From contig JAJFGA010000062.1 in NCBI GenBank assembly GCA_021776375.1, positions 1 to 41,929 on the forward strand: a stretch of DNA of 41,929 bases, in the 5' to 3' direction. Source of the stretch: Hyphococcus sp. (GTDB taxonomy: Bacteria > Pseudomonadota > Alphaproteobacteria > Caulobacterales > Parvularculaceae). The notes under the pieces were generated by a model. That model did not search any database. It was not told the origin of the DNA and was given only the letters and a program-made list of their open reading frames with translations. Position 1 is the stretch's first letter. Each line of letters opens with the position of its first letter. Shown here piece by piece: positions 7,685-15,308 of the stretch. The position numbers and the translations under genes are program-made.

Positions 7685-9454
7685 CTTCCATAATTTTATC
7701 AATAAAATCAACGTGTTTGCCACTTTGGTGATTTTTGGGTTTGCCACCCCCATAATTTGCTTCTGTTGTCTCGTCTTCACCCTCGCTAAATCCAGCATAT
7801 GGCTTTGTGCTAAATGCGACCTTCAACTTCTAGGCGCCAATTTTTGGTTTTAAGCCTTGCTACTTATGGAAGTGACAATTCAGTTTCAAGCGCATCCAGC
7901 CAGTCGCGATCACCTTCGCAATTGTTGGGGTTTGCTTCTAAAATCGCCTGGGTGTCTCGAGAAATGTTCTTAGTTTCGTCAGTGACAAGCGCGTAGAAAA
8001 TTAGATTCAGGCGGTTCCCGCACAAGTTTGAATCATACTCCTCCCTCGGCAAGGTGTCATACGCGTCGCGTTGTGTGTTCCCCAGAAAAATATTTGCAAT
8101 CGCCTTTTTATGATTGCTGCCGGTGATCCGCAGAACTTCCTTCAAGTATTCAGGTTTCGTTTTGCCATTGGCAAGATTTAATACGTATGCCGTTAGAAGT
8201 TGCGTTGTATAAGCGCAGGCATTCGATTTGTTCTGACTCTGCACCATTTGCGATGCAAATTCCAATGATTTTGAGGAATACTCTGTCCAACTGTCGCGAT
8301 ACTCATAATTCGGAAAAAAGACAGCCATTGCTGCGAGCGTGTAACCAGAAAAACTGCCGGCGCAACGATATTGCGTGCCCGAGTCAAAAACCAATGTGTG
8401 CAGATCAATAGCTTTCTGAAAATCACGTGCGAGCCCGTCACTACCGTTGAAATAGCTAGAGGCGACGTTGTTAACGCAGCCAAAATGTCGGGGTTGGCTA
8501 TCAGCACATTTGCGCCAGTATGGACCGGCCAAGTCTGCCGTTTCAGGAGCCCTGTAGGCAAGACCTCCCGCGATATAGGCTGCATTGTGGAACTCACCAC
8601 TATAGTTTGAGGCCAGAACGAAGTCAAAATCCGCCAAGCCCTTTTTGACGTCCTCAATGTTTATTGCATCATTGCTATTCGATTTTGCAAAAACAAGTTG
8701 GTGATAGCCGACCGCTCTCACGTAGTGCGCCTGGACGACATTCCTTTCATCGAGAACACTACCGGCCAGCATGTGGTCGATTTTTTTGATGGCGGCCTTA
8801 AGTTTCAGAACATCTTTCTCCTCCTCGCCTTCATAGACCGCCATGATATAGAAGAGGGCGTCGTTTCCGTCTTTCACAATGTCATTTGCGACCGGCGGCG
8901 CTGTCGCACAACTCGTAAGAAAAACCAACGCAAGAAAAATTGGAATATAGCGCGAAAAGTGTCGCGTGATGCTAACCAATAGAGGGTACATTTTTCACCT
9001 TTTTTCTTATGGAGCCAAGTCCAAGCGTCCCTAAATAAATGCACCGCTTTTGAGCGCCATAAACTACGCAGTCGCCCAAAGAGTATAAGCAATAATAAGT
9101 AAAACAACAACGATCCAGGGTAAGACTTTGCGGACCACTATGAATGCGACAATTAACCCTCTCATCTCATTGTCCTCAGTTGTCGTTCAATGTGGCGACG
9201 GACTCGTCAAAGTAGATTTGTTGTGCGCTATTTCTGCGCAGTTTTTTTCGTGTTGCCTGAATTTACCCGAGGAGCGCTGCACGTCGGGCAACGCGAGCGT
9301 TATTCACGTTGACCTCATTATATAGCCGGTCGAGGCCGCCTGCTCCCGGCGCCATGAAGGCGCCTGGGGCGGGGGAGAGTCAACGGCGCCAGAAAGTTTG
9401 CCACGCATGCCGCTGATTTTATTAATTCTAGGGCTACTCTAGAGCTACCACTTC
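7679..9454. mobile_element. Possible decayed integrated element at tRNA-Glu
   Basis: The last bases of tRNA-Glu and its downstream sequence, CTACCACTTC (7679-7688), recur exactly at 9445-9454. The repeat extends leftwards imperfectly (CTAGGGCC before the first copy, CTAGAGC before the second). The motif GTTTGCCAC lies just inside both ends, at 7715-7723, 7739-7747 and 9396-9404, as paired arm-type sites of a tyrosine recombinase would. The enclosed DNA has lower GC than the flanks and holds only one lipoprotein gene. No integrase remains. The arrangement is seen directly; that it was once a mobile element is inference. Confidence 0.35.
7864..8991 (-). CDS. Putative lipoprotein of unknown function (375 aa)
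   Basis: I do not recognise a family. The N-terminus has a long hydrophobic signal (PIFLALVFLTSCATAPP) with a lipobox ending at the Cys of LTSC, indicating a lipid-anchored envelope protein. The first ATG at 8991 leaves about 13 residues before the hydrophobic core; an internal start is possible. The remainder is helical in character, with repeated aromatic/alanine patterns such as AHYVRAVGYHQLVFAK and GKAIDLHTLVF-like segments that resemble divergent TPR-type repeats, and several Cys residues (for example WRKCADSQPRHFGCVNN) that could form disulphides. It sits alone in a low-GC segment between tRNA-Glu and a degenerate tRNA-end repeat, so it may be cargo of a former mobile element. Confidence 0.72.
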   Translation of the reverse strand: MYPLLVSITRHFSRYIPIFLALVFLTSCATAPPVANDIVKDGNDALFYIMAVYEGEEEKDVLKLKAAIKKIDHMLAGSVLDERNVVQAHYVRAVGYHQLVFAKSNSNDAINIEDVKKGLADFDFVLASNYSGEFHNAAYIAGGLAYRAPETADLAGPYWRKCADSQPRHFGCVNNVASSYFNGSDGLARDFQKAIDLHTLVFDSGTQYRCAGSFSGYTLAAMAVFFPNYEYRDSWTEYSSKSLEFASQMVQSQNKSNACAYTTQLLTAYVLNLANGKTKPEYLKEVLRITGSNHKKAIANIFLGNTQRDAYDTLPREEYDSNLCGNRLNLIFYALVTDETKNISRDTQAILEANPNNCEGDRDWLDALETELSLP

Positions 9455-9669
9455 TTCCAAAATGAATTTCAATTAAACCGCACACATGGGAGCAGAGCCC
9501 TTCATGCCGATGCGTGCACAAATAGTCTGAGCAATAAGCTTTTCGTGTATTAATCAATTTGGCGTGAAATTATGCTCGATAAAGGGTATCTTATCGATCA
9601 TGGTTTGGCGCTGGCTAAGGCGAGTGGAAACCGGGCCGGTTCATGCACAGCAGATTGAAAGACACATCT
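8992..9669. other. Gene-poor interval, about 680 bases
   Basis: No convincing gene is seen. It contains an inverted repeat GGCGCC-ATGAA-GGCGCC (9348-9364) without a T tract, a GTTTGCCAC motif (9396-9404) and the second copy of the tRNA-Glu-end repeat (9445-9454). Short ORFs here lack ribosome binding sites and coding character. Confidence 0.6.
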
Positions 9670-10389
9670 ATGGCGCCTCTACTCTCTACAAAAAAAGCCC
9701 TCGGTTTTTGCCTGACGATATTGGCCGCGCAATTTGCGGCCAGCGCCGCGCAAAGCCAGACGGAAAAAATCGGCATGCTTGAAGGCGGATGGGTTCTCGC
9801 CCGCGACCAGGCCCAGGGCCGGTGCGTGGTCCAGTCGCCAAAGCTGGGCCTGGTGGTCGAGCCGTATGGATATGACAAGGGCTTTATGCTGATCAATATT
9901 AAAAAGGCAAATCCGCAGGAGTTGGTTTTTACTTTTTCACGAGAAGAATGGACCCCATCGAATGAAGGGCCTGGCGAAAGCGATGGAATGCTTTCCATTC
10001 ATGCCAAGACATGGACGCTGGGCATTGCCGATCTAATCGACGACCCAAAGAGTGGCCTATATGTCAGCAGCTTTGTCGATTTGGATTTACGTGACCCCAT
10101 ATGGTCCGCATCCACTGACGAGAACAACTTACAAGCGTATCACTCGTCACAAGGAAAAACGGTTTTTATTACAGCCGTAGCGTCAAATTTCGAAGGCAAG
10201 GACCCGGAAACTGACGAGGCGGTCACCTTGTTTACTTTTTTGACCGATCAAAAATATTCAACCGATAAAATGGGCTTGATGTTCGAATTTAAAGATACGG
10301 CGAAATATGTAGAAAAGGGAATTCCCGATTTCGCTATTCCATTGAGCAAAATTCCAGACCTCTCCCCACTGCTGCAATGCATTAAGTGA
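9670..10389 (+). CDS. Putative secreted protein of unknown function (239 aa)
   Basis: The family is not recognised. The ATG at 9670 starts a good Sec signal peptide (APLLSTKKALGFCLTILAAQ) with a likely cleavage after ASAAQS, so the protein is expected in the periplasm or outside the cell. An alternative in-frame ATG at 9643 would add nine residues before the signal; neither start has a strong ribosome binding site. The mature part is beta-rich in appearance, with regularly spaced aromatic residues and the phrases GGWVLARDQAQGRCVVQSP and SFVDLDLRDPIWSAS, and only two Cys (one near each end). It lies between two integration sites and may be accessory. Confidence 0.68.
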   Translation: MAPLLSTKKALGFCLTILAAQFAASAAQSQTEKIGMLEGGWVLARDQAQGRCVVQSPKLGLVVEPYGYDKGFMLINIKKANPQELVFTFSREEWTPSNEGPGESDGMLSIHAKTWTLGIADLIDDPKSGLYVSSFVDLDLRDPIWSASTDENNLQAYHSSQGKTVFITAVASNFEGKDPETDEAVTLFTFLTDQKYSTDKMGLMFEFKDTAKYVEKGIPDFAIPLSKIPDLSPLLQCIK

Positions 10390-10444
10390 TATTGCAGCAT
10401 GAAGGTACTTCGCACGCCATGCTGGCAAAATGTAAGGACTGCTC

Positions 10445-10838
10445 TCACTCAGATACAACCTTGATATCAACTAAACCAATTTCATTGCACGAGGCAGGAC
10501 AAATGATATCCTTTGAACAAAAATTACTTTCTAATTTACCCGTTACGATGACATAGCTTCTATTATATTTTTTATATTCATGAACATCATTTTTTTTCAG
10601 CTCTAACGATATACACATATTATCATCGTTCTTTCGAAAGACTCTTTGTGACTGACTGATACAGGTTGTGGTTTTCAAATTCGAACACGAAGAACCCACC
10701 TACCGTAACGGTTTCGTTGTTCAAATTTTCCGCATTGTCTAGAGTGTCTACAACCGAATATTTGGCTGCTTGATTTGAATCACTAACACAGCCGTTCAAT
10801 AACATTGATGCAACAATTATACGTGAAAGATACAACAT
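10445..10838 (-). pseudogene. Frameshifted lipoprotein gene (two overlapping fragments)
   Basis: The upstream fragment (10838 to 10623) begins MLYLSRIIVASMLLNGCVSD, with a lipobox at NGC, and ends soon after VTVGGFFVFEFENHNLYQS. The downstream part, in another frame (stop at 10445), continues with KNDDNMCISLELKKNDVHEY and RSYVIVTGKLESNFC. Joined, they read as one small lipoprotein in which a GGFFVFEFENHNLY strand is followed by a Cys-containing strand and a YVIVTGKL strand, an OB-like pattern I associate with small bacterial lipoproteins. The break falls near the repeated CAGTCAGTCAC (about 10649-10660). A sequencing error would give the same picture. Confidence 0.55.
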
Positions 10839-10974
10839 GATATTTTTCTCGTGTGTTAAGTAGCGCCTTCGCCATAGGGTGGGTTTCAGCCAATAACTCC
10901 AGACCTATAACGGGTTCAGTCATCACACGCCATCAGAGGTGATCGCACAGCGATCTACCGTGAGATATGTAAAG

Positions 10975-10988
10975 TGGCGGAGGGGGTG
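10975..10988. repeat. attL: 14-bp copy of the tRNA-Ser 3' end
   Basis: TGGCGGAGGGGGTG is identical to 29103-29116, the 3' terminus (CCA plus acceptor strand, read on the minus strand) of tRNA-Ser. It marks the left boundary of the defence island in the same orientation as the right copy. Confidence 0.85.
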
Positions 10989-11109
10989 TCCTCTTTTTTA
11001 TTGTTCGGAGACATCCATGAACGTCCTAAATAACTAATATTATCAATAGCCTATTGAAAAACATGATCCAATGATTATTGATGAAATCCTGCACTATCCC
11101 GCATCAATT

Positions 11110-11133
11110 GTGGGGTGAAATGTGGGGTAATTA
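11110..11133 (+). repeat. Putative integrase arm-type site, left
   Basis: Two GTGGGGT units 12 bases apart (11110 and 11122) are followed by AATTA. This 24-base block matches 29030-29053 at 20 positions. It lies immediately before the chosen integrase start codon, so integrase binding here could also repress its own expression. Confidence 0.6.
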
Positions 11134-11134
11134 T

Positions 11135-12340
11135 ATGGCGGACACGCGATCTCATCCTCAAAATTCACTCACCGTTATGCGCGCGAGAAGCATTAAGCAG
11201 CCTGGTCGCTATGGTGATGGAAATGGCCTCTATTTGGTGGTCGATCCATCGGGCGCTAAGCGATGGCTATTGCGCACGATGGTGCAAGGTCGGCGACGGG
11301 ATATTGGGTTAGGCGGTTGCCGTGTGGTCGGCCTCGCTGAGGCGCGCAACAAGGCTGCAGAGTATCGAGGTATTGCCCGTAGCGGCGGCGACCCATTGGC
11401 CGAAAAACGAAGAAAGCTTGCTATCGTTCCATCGTTTATCGAGGCTGCGAATAAGGTTCATAGTGAGCGATCAGCTGTGTGGAAAAATCAAAAGCACGCA
11501 AAGCAATGGATCAATACCATCAACAAATATGCGGCGCCGGTTATTGGTGAAAGGCGTGTTGATCAAATAGAAACCCCGGACATTCTTAAAATCCTTGCGC
11601 CGATCTGGTTAGTGAAACCAGAAACAGCGCGACGGTTGAAGCAACGGCTGTCTGCGGTCTTTGATTGGGCGAAGGCGGCAGGATATCTCCAGGGTGAAAA
11701 CCCTGTAGCTGGCGTTACTAAAGGTTTGCCCAAACAGCCAGACCGAAAGGCGCATCACCGCGCCATGGCGCCGGATGATGTCCCAGGGTTTGTTAAACAG
11801 CTTCGCGCTGATGGTGATGACAGATCAACTGCGATGGCCTTTGAGTTTCTGATTCTGACCGCAGCGCGTACGAGTGAAGTTCTTGAGGCCCAGTGGTTGG
11901 AAATCGACCTTAAAAACGCCGTATGGACGATTCCTGGTGCACGCATGAAAGCAGGCAAAGAGCACCGCGTTCCATTATCGGTACGGTGCGTTGAGCTCCT
12001 AAGAGATGCAAAAAAGCGTCTCCCGGTCTCCGAATTCATTTTCCCTGGCGTAAAGGAAGGGAAACCGCTTTCGAATATGGCGTTCCTGATGACCTTGCGC
12101 CGAATGGGATATGTTGAGACCGTTCACGGTTTTCGTTCAACATTTCGGGATTGGGCGGCGGAACGCACGAATTTTTCTAACGAAGTGTGCGAAATGGCAC
12201 TGGCGCATACCATCAAGAACAAGGCCGAAGCGGCCTATCGACGTGGTGATTTGTTTGAGAAACGCCGGGGCCTGATGGAGAGATGGGCTAGTTTTGTTGC
12301 TGATGAGGGCGCACAAATCATAAAACTGCGGTCGAATTAA
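11135..12340 (+). CDS. Tyrosine recombinase / phage-type integrase
   Basis: Catalyses site-specific integration and excision of the island at tRNA-Ser. The N-terminal DUF4102-type arm-binding domain is visible (KQPGRYGDGNGLYLVVDPSG, then RRRDIGLGG). It is followed by a SAM-like core-binding domain and the catalytic domain with Arg in LTAARTSEVL, Lys in MKAGKEHRVPLS, HxxR in HGFRSTFRDW, the second His in LAHTIKN and the nucleophile Tyr in AAYRRGD. All active-site residues are present, so it should be functional. The ATG at 11135 follows GGGG (11123-11126). An in-frame ATG at 11081 would add 18 residues but would translate the arm-type repeats, so I prefer the later start. Confidence 0.95.
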   Translation: MADTRSHPQNSLTVMRARSIKQPGRYGDGNGLYLVVDPSGAKRWLLRTMVQGRRRDIGLGGCRVVGLAEARNKAAEYRGIARSGGDPLAEKRRKLAIVPSFIEAANKVHSERSAVWKNQKHAKQWINTINKYAAPVIGERRVDQIETPDILKILAPIWLVKPETARRLKQRLSAVFDWAKAAGYLQGENPVAGVTKGLPKQPDRKAHHRAMAPDDVPGFVKQLRADGDDRSTAMAFEFLILTAARTSEVLEAQWLEIDLKNAVWTIPGARMKAGKEHRVPLSVRCVELLRDAKKRLPVSEFIFPGVKEGKPLSNMAFLMTLRRMGYVETVHGFRSTFRDWAAERTNFSNEVCEMALAHTIKNKAEAAYRRGDLFEKRRGLMERWASFVADEGAQIIKLRSN

Positions 12341-12384
12341 GAAAACGCTTCATATGTGCTGCAGATTAAACGGATAGCAAATCG

Positions 12385-13029
12385 ATGACCACAAAAAATA
12401 CAAAATTGACTGATGGCGCTCCCGACTATTCCTATTGGTGCAAAATGGGTTGTTGGACGGTTGAGCAAGCGGTCACTTTGCTGCTGGAGCTTGACCCTCG
12501 TGATGTGCTTCAGGACATGCAATTAGCGCCAGAGGTCTCAAGCGATATCAAGAGGCGATATAGCGACCTACACAGGCTGCTTGTAAGTCATATTGGTCAT
12601 GGAAGTTACTCAACCAATATGCCGCCAACAGAATATATTGAATGGGCCCAGCATAATGGGATCCAAGTTCCTGGCGCACTACGTGATGCGGGAAAGAAGC
12701 AAGGACTTTCCCTTGTTTCCTGTCGTGACGAGTGTGAAAAATTACGCCATGAGAATAGTAAGCTTAGAGTTGAAAGCGAAAAAGCGCCGCTTGTGAAAAA
12801 TAGTACAACATCTGGTTTAAAAAATGAGATTCGTACGTTGCATAAAATATTACTTGCGATCGCTGTTGGTAAATACGGGTTTAAACTGGATGGAACCAAT
12901 TCCAGCGCATCCCAGAAGATTGCTGGCATTGTGGAGCGGCGTGGTCTCAATATAGACCAAGGCACGATTCTCAAACATCTAAATCAAGCAAAAGATGTTT
13001 ATGGGCATCTGCTGACCGATCCCGCATAA
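12385..13029 (+). CDS. Integrase-linked ORF of unknown function (214 aa)
   Basis: Not recognised at family level. The N-terminal part (YSYWCKMGCWTVEQAVTLLL) has a helical, aromatic-rich character. The middle (about residues 110-150) is charged with a heptad-like pattern (CRDECEKLRHENSKLRVESE) and is probably a coiled coil. The C-terminal third (LHKILLAIAVGKYGF to the end) is helical, with ASQKIAGIVERRGLNIDQGTILKHL suggesting a helix-turn-helix-like DNA-contact segment. It starts 44 bases after the integrase stop on the same strand, so it is probably part of the element's mobility or regulatory module. No enzymatic motif is seen. Confidence 0.75.
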   Translation: MTTKNTKLTDGAPDYSYWCKMGCWTVEQAVTLLLELDPRDVLQDMQLAPEVSSDIKRRYSDLHRLLVSHIGHGSYSTNMPPTEYIEWAQHNGIQVPGALRDAGKKQGLSLVSCRDECEKLRHENSKLRVESEKAPLVKNSTTSGLKNEIRTLHKILLAIAVGKYGFKLDGTNSSASQKIAGIVERRGLNIDQGTILKHLNQAKDVYGHLLTDPA

Positions 13030-13065
13030 TCATACACTTGTCCGCCTTTTGCAGCATTAGATAAA

Positions 13066-13075
13066 CCGAATTCGG
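13066..13075. promoter_or_regulatory. Palindrome CCGAATTCGG upstream of the AlpA-like gene
   Basis: A perfect 10-bp palindrome that extends to 16 bp with one mismatch pair (13063-13078). It lies about 80 bases before the AlpA-like start codon and could be an operator. No experimental or family evidence supports this. Confidence 0.3.
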
Positions 13076-13153
13076 ATTTCTTTTGCTGAATTCGCGCCTC
13101 TCTACATCAAGTTATGTTTGCTTGTCTTCATGGTAATCATGAAGGAGGCGAAC

Positions 13154-13357
13154 TTGCCTGAGCAAAATACTTTTCCTGACGCCGGTTTTGTGCGCTTGAA
13201 GTCCATTCTCGCGCCCAAAGGGCCGATCCCTGTCAGTAAATCGACGTGGTGGGCTGGCGTTAAGTCAGGGCGCTATCCAAAGCCAGAGAAGCTTGGGCCG
13301 CGCATCACCGTCTGGCGGGCGGAGGATATTAGAGCGCTTTTTGAAAAAGGCGCCTGA
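13154..13357 (+). CDS. AlpA-family DNA-binding regulator / excisionase-like protein
   Basis: A 67-residue MerR/excisionase-type helix-turn-helix protein, the kind that controls integrase or acts as a recombination directionality factor in islands. The pattern FVRLKSIL, then VSKSTWWAGVKSGRYPKPEKLGPRITVWRAEDIRALFE, matches AlpA proteins, in which S-x-S-T-[LW]-W is the HTH and the R-x-x-x-W-R-x-x-D motif closes the domain. The TTG at 13154 is chosen because AAGGAGG (13141-13147, allowing for its first A) ends 6 bases before it. In-frame ATGs at 13130 and 13139 have no good ribosome binding site, and the second overlaps that SD sequence. It lies between the integrase module and the restriction genes. 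Confidence 0.8.
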   Translation: MPEQNTFPDAGFVRLKSILAPKGPIPVSKSTWWAGVKSGRYPKPEKLGPRITVWRAEDIRALFEKGA

Positions 13358-13387
13358 TGCTTTGCTGCAGAACGATGCGCAATCGTT

Positions 13388-13413
13388 TGTGTCGGCAACA
13401 CACTCCCGACACA
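13388..13413. repeat. Inverted repeat TGTGTCGG / CCGACACA
   Basis: An 8-bp perfect inverted repeat (arms 13388-13395 and 13406-13413, 10-base spacer) overlaps the start of the RACACA array. It could be a dyad operator, or a weak terminator stem after the AlpA-like gene, though it has no T tract. Confidence 0.4.
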
Positions 13414-13461
13414 CACATCAACACACACGATGACACATAGGCTGACACAGCTCCGAACACA
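13408..13461. repeat. Iteron-like array: RACACA at exact 12-bp spacing
   Basis: The hexamers GACACA, AACACA, GACACA, GACACA and AACACA begin at 13408, 13420, 13432, 13444 and 13456, each exactly 12 bases apart. A further AACACA at 13397 is one base off phase. The intervening six bases vary. The array sits between the AlpA-like gene and the 85-aa ORF, ending about 20 bases before that ORF's ribosome binding site. Regular direct repeats of this kind are typical of multi-site protein binding (regulator, directionality factor or initiator); which protein binds here is unknown. Confidence 0.6.
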
Positions 13462-13493
13462 GACACCTAACTTTAACGCAGGAGGTAAAAATA

Positions 13494-13751
13494 ATGCGTG
13501 ATATTTTTGACGACGACATTTTGTCAGGCCGCTTCTTTAATTTAACGGATGAAGCGAATCCTGATGACCGCTGCTATGTTTACCGCATGAAACATGGAAA
13601 GCCTGTCCGGCCAGCGCTTGTAAAATGTGTTCCATACCCAGCCCTATTTGATGATCTTCGCGACGAGCATGGCGGTGGTGATTTTCAAGTGATGATTCGT
13701 CGCGGCTCTACGATGCTGCTTTCTGGGCTATTGCGAATAGCAGAGTCTTGA
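13494..13751 (+). CDS. Small hypothetical protein of the island (85 aa)
   Basis: Not recognised. It begins MRDIFDDDILSGRFFNLTDE and is acidic at the N-terminus, with a mixed beta-like centre (DRCYVYRMKHGKPVRPALVKC) and a C-terminal DFQVMIRRGSTMLLSGLLRIAE. A strong ribosome binding site (GGAGG at 13482-13486) precedes the ATG, which supports expression. It follows the RACACA array and precedes hsdM. A TTGACA hexamer at 13748-13753 overlaps its stop codon and may be the -35 element of the hsdM promoter, although no good -10 sequence at 17 bases is evident. The role may be regulatory or in recombination, but nothing in the sequence proves that. Confidence 0.7.
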   Translation: MRDIFDDDILSGRFFNLTDEANPDDRCYVYRMKHGKPVRPALVKCVPYPALFDDLRDEHGGGDFQVMIRRGSTMLLSGLLRIAES

Positions 13752-13856
13752 CACTATCAACGCCGGTAGAATTTAGGTTTAGAGCTTGGAGACTGGGCTT
13801 CAAATTTCGATCAGAGCCGCTAAGGTCGTCGCACCGATTCACCATCAAGGCGCCCC

Positions 13857-15308
13857 ATGTTTGAACAAACTTTCAAAAATATCGACGACGTTCTCTGGAA
13901 AGAGGCGGGATGCACGACAGAGCTTGATTATACCGAGCAGACATCTTGGCTGTTGTTTCTGAAATATCTCGACGATCTGGCCCATGAACGCGCGGTGGAG
14001 GCTGAGCTTGAAGGTAAGCCCTATACGCCGATCATTGATGAGGAACATCGCTGGGCGATCTGGGCGGCGCCGAAGACAGCTGATGGCGGGTTCAACCATG
14101 ACAAGGCGCTGACCGGCGACGATCTGATTGCTTATGTTGACGAAAAACTTTTCCCTTATCTGCGCAGCTTCAAGGAGCGCGCCACCAGCCCCGACACCAT
14201 CGAATATAAAATCGGCGAGATTTTCGGCGAGATCAAAAACAAGTTCACCAGCGGTTATTCACTGCGTGATGCGCTAGAGCTGGTGGATGCGCTCAGTTTC
14301 AAAAGCCAGACTGAGCGCCACGAGCTTTCTTCGCTCTATGAAGACAAGATCAAACGCATGGGCAATGCGGGCCGCAATGGCGGGGAATATTATACGCCGC
14401 GCCCACTTATTCGCGCGATGATCAAAGCCACCGACCCAAAAATTGGTGAGACGATTTATGACGGCGCGTGCGGGTCGGCGGGGTTTTTGTGCGAGTCTTA
14501 CGATTATCTCGAACCGAAAAAGAAAAAGACCGCAGACATTGAAGTTCTGCAAAAATGCACATTCTATGGCAAGGAAAAAAAGTCGCTCGCTTATATTATC
14601 GGTGTCATGAACATGATCCTCCACGGGATCGAAGCGCCCAACATCATTCACGATAATACGCTGGCCAGCCACACGCAGGATATTCAGGCCAAAGACCAGT
14701 ATGATATCATCCTCGCCAATCCGCCCTTTGGTGGTAAAGAGCGAAAAGAGGTGCAACAGAACTTCCCCATTAAAACCGGGGAGACAGCGTTCCTGTTCCT
14801 GCAGCATTTCATGAAATATCTGAAACCTGGCGGGCGCTGCGCTGTTGTGATCAAGAACACGTTTCTTTCAAACTCAGTTAACGCCGCGGTCGCACTTCGA
14901 AAAGAGTTACTTGAGACCTGCAACCTTCACACAGTGCTGGATATGCCGGGCGGCACGTTCACCGGGGCGGGCGTCAAAACTGTCGTGCTGTTTTTTATTA
15001 AGGGCGAACCGACGCGAAAGACCTGGTTTTACCAACTCGATCCCGGCCGCAATATGGGCAAGACCAACGCCCTCAACGATAACGACATGGCTGATTTTGT
15101 TGAAAAGCAAAAGACCTTCGCCGACAGCGATAAGTCATGGACGATCAAGACGATCGATGTTGATGAGAAGACTTATGACCTTTCGGTCAAAAACCCCAAC
15201 GCACCAGAAGAGGCGCCTTTGCGGGAGCCATCAGTAATCCTTGATGAGATTGCCTCGCTGGATAAAGAGAGCGCGAAGATTCTGAACAGCATTCGGGGGA
15301 TGCTGTGA
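13857..15308 (+). CDS. hsdM: Type I restriction-modification system methyltransferase subunit
   Basis: An N6-adenine DNA methyltransferase that, with HsdS, protects host DNA and forms the core of the restriction complex. The N-terminal helical HsdM domain (FKNIDDVLWKEAG to about residue 150) precedes the catalytic domain. The SAM-binding motif is YDGACGSAGFL (near residues 201-211) and the catalytic motif is NPPF (residues 288-291). The 483-residue length is normal for the EcoEI/EcoprrI-like families. The gene overlaps hsdS by four bases (GTGA at 15305-15308), so translation is coupled. Its GC-rich codon use is closer to the host flanks than that of the Zorya genes. Confidence 0.96.
   Translation: MFEQTFKNIDDVLWKEAGCTTELDYTEQTSWLLFLKYLDDLAHERAVEAELEGKPYTPIIDEEHRWAIWAAPKTADGGFNHDKALTGDDLIAYVDEKLFPYLRSFKERATSPDTIEYKIGEIFGEIKNKFTSGYSLRDALELVDALSFKSQTERHELSSLYEDKIKRMGNAGRNGGEYYTPRPLIRAMIKATDPKIGETIYDGACGSAGFLCESYDYLEPKKKKTADIEVLQKCTFYGKEKKSLAYIIGVMNMILHGIEAPNIIHDNTLASHTQDIQAKDQYDIILANPPFGGKERKEVQQNFPIKTGETAFLFLQHFMKYLKPGGRCAVVIKNTFLSNSVNAAVALRKELLETCNLHTVLDMPGGTFTGAGVKTVVLFFIKGEPTRKTWFYQLDPGRNMGKTNALNDNDMADFVEKQKTFADSDKSWTIKTIDVDEKTYDLSVKNPNAPEEAPLREPSVILDEIASLDKESAKILNSIRGML

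Noticed and set aside
9348..9364. GGCGCC-ATGAA-GGCGCC inverted repeat as a terminator
   Set aside because: There is no T run on either side and no adjacent gene end.
10941..10955. Perfect hairpin GATCGC-ACA-GCGATC just left of attL
   Set aside because: Only six base pairs with no T tract or partner copy; it may be chance, although it would lie downstream of tRNA-Ser in the empty site.
13408..13461. CA-rich array considered as a CRISPR
   Set aside because: The repeats are six bases with a 12-base period, far too short, and no cas genes are present.
14274..14807. 177-aa antisense ORF inside hsdM
   Set aside because: A shadow of the hsdM frame with no ribosome binding site or recognisable domain.
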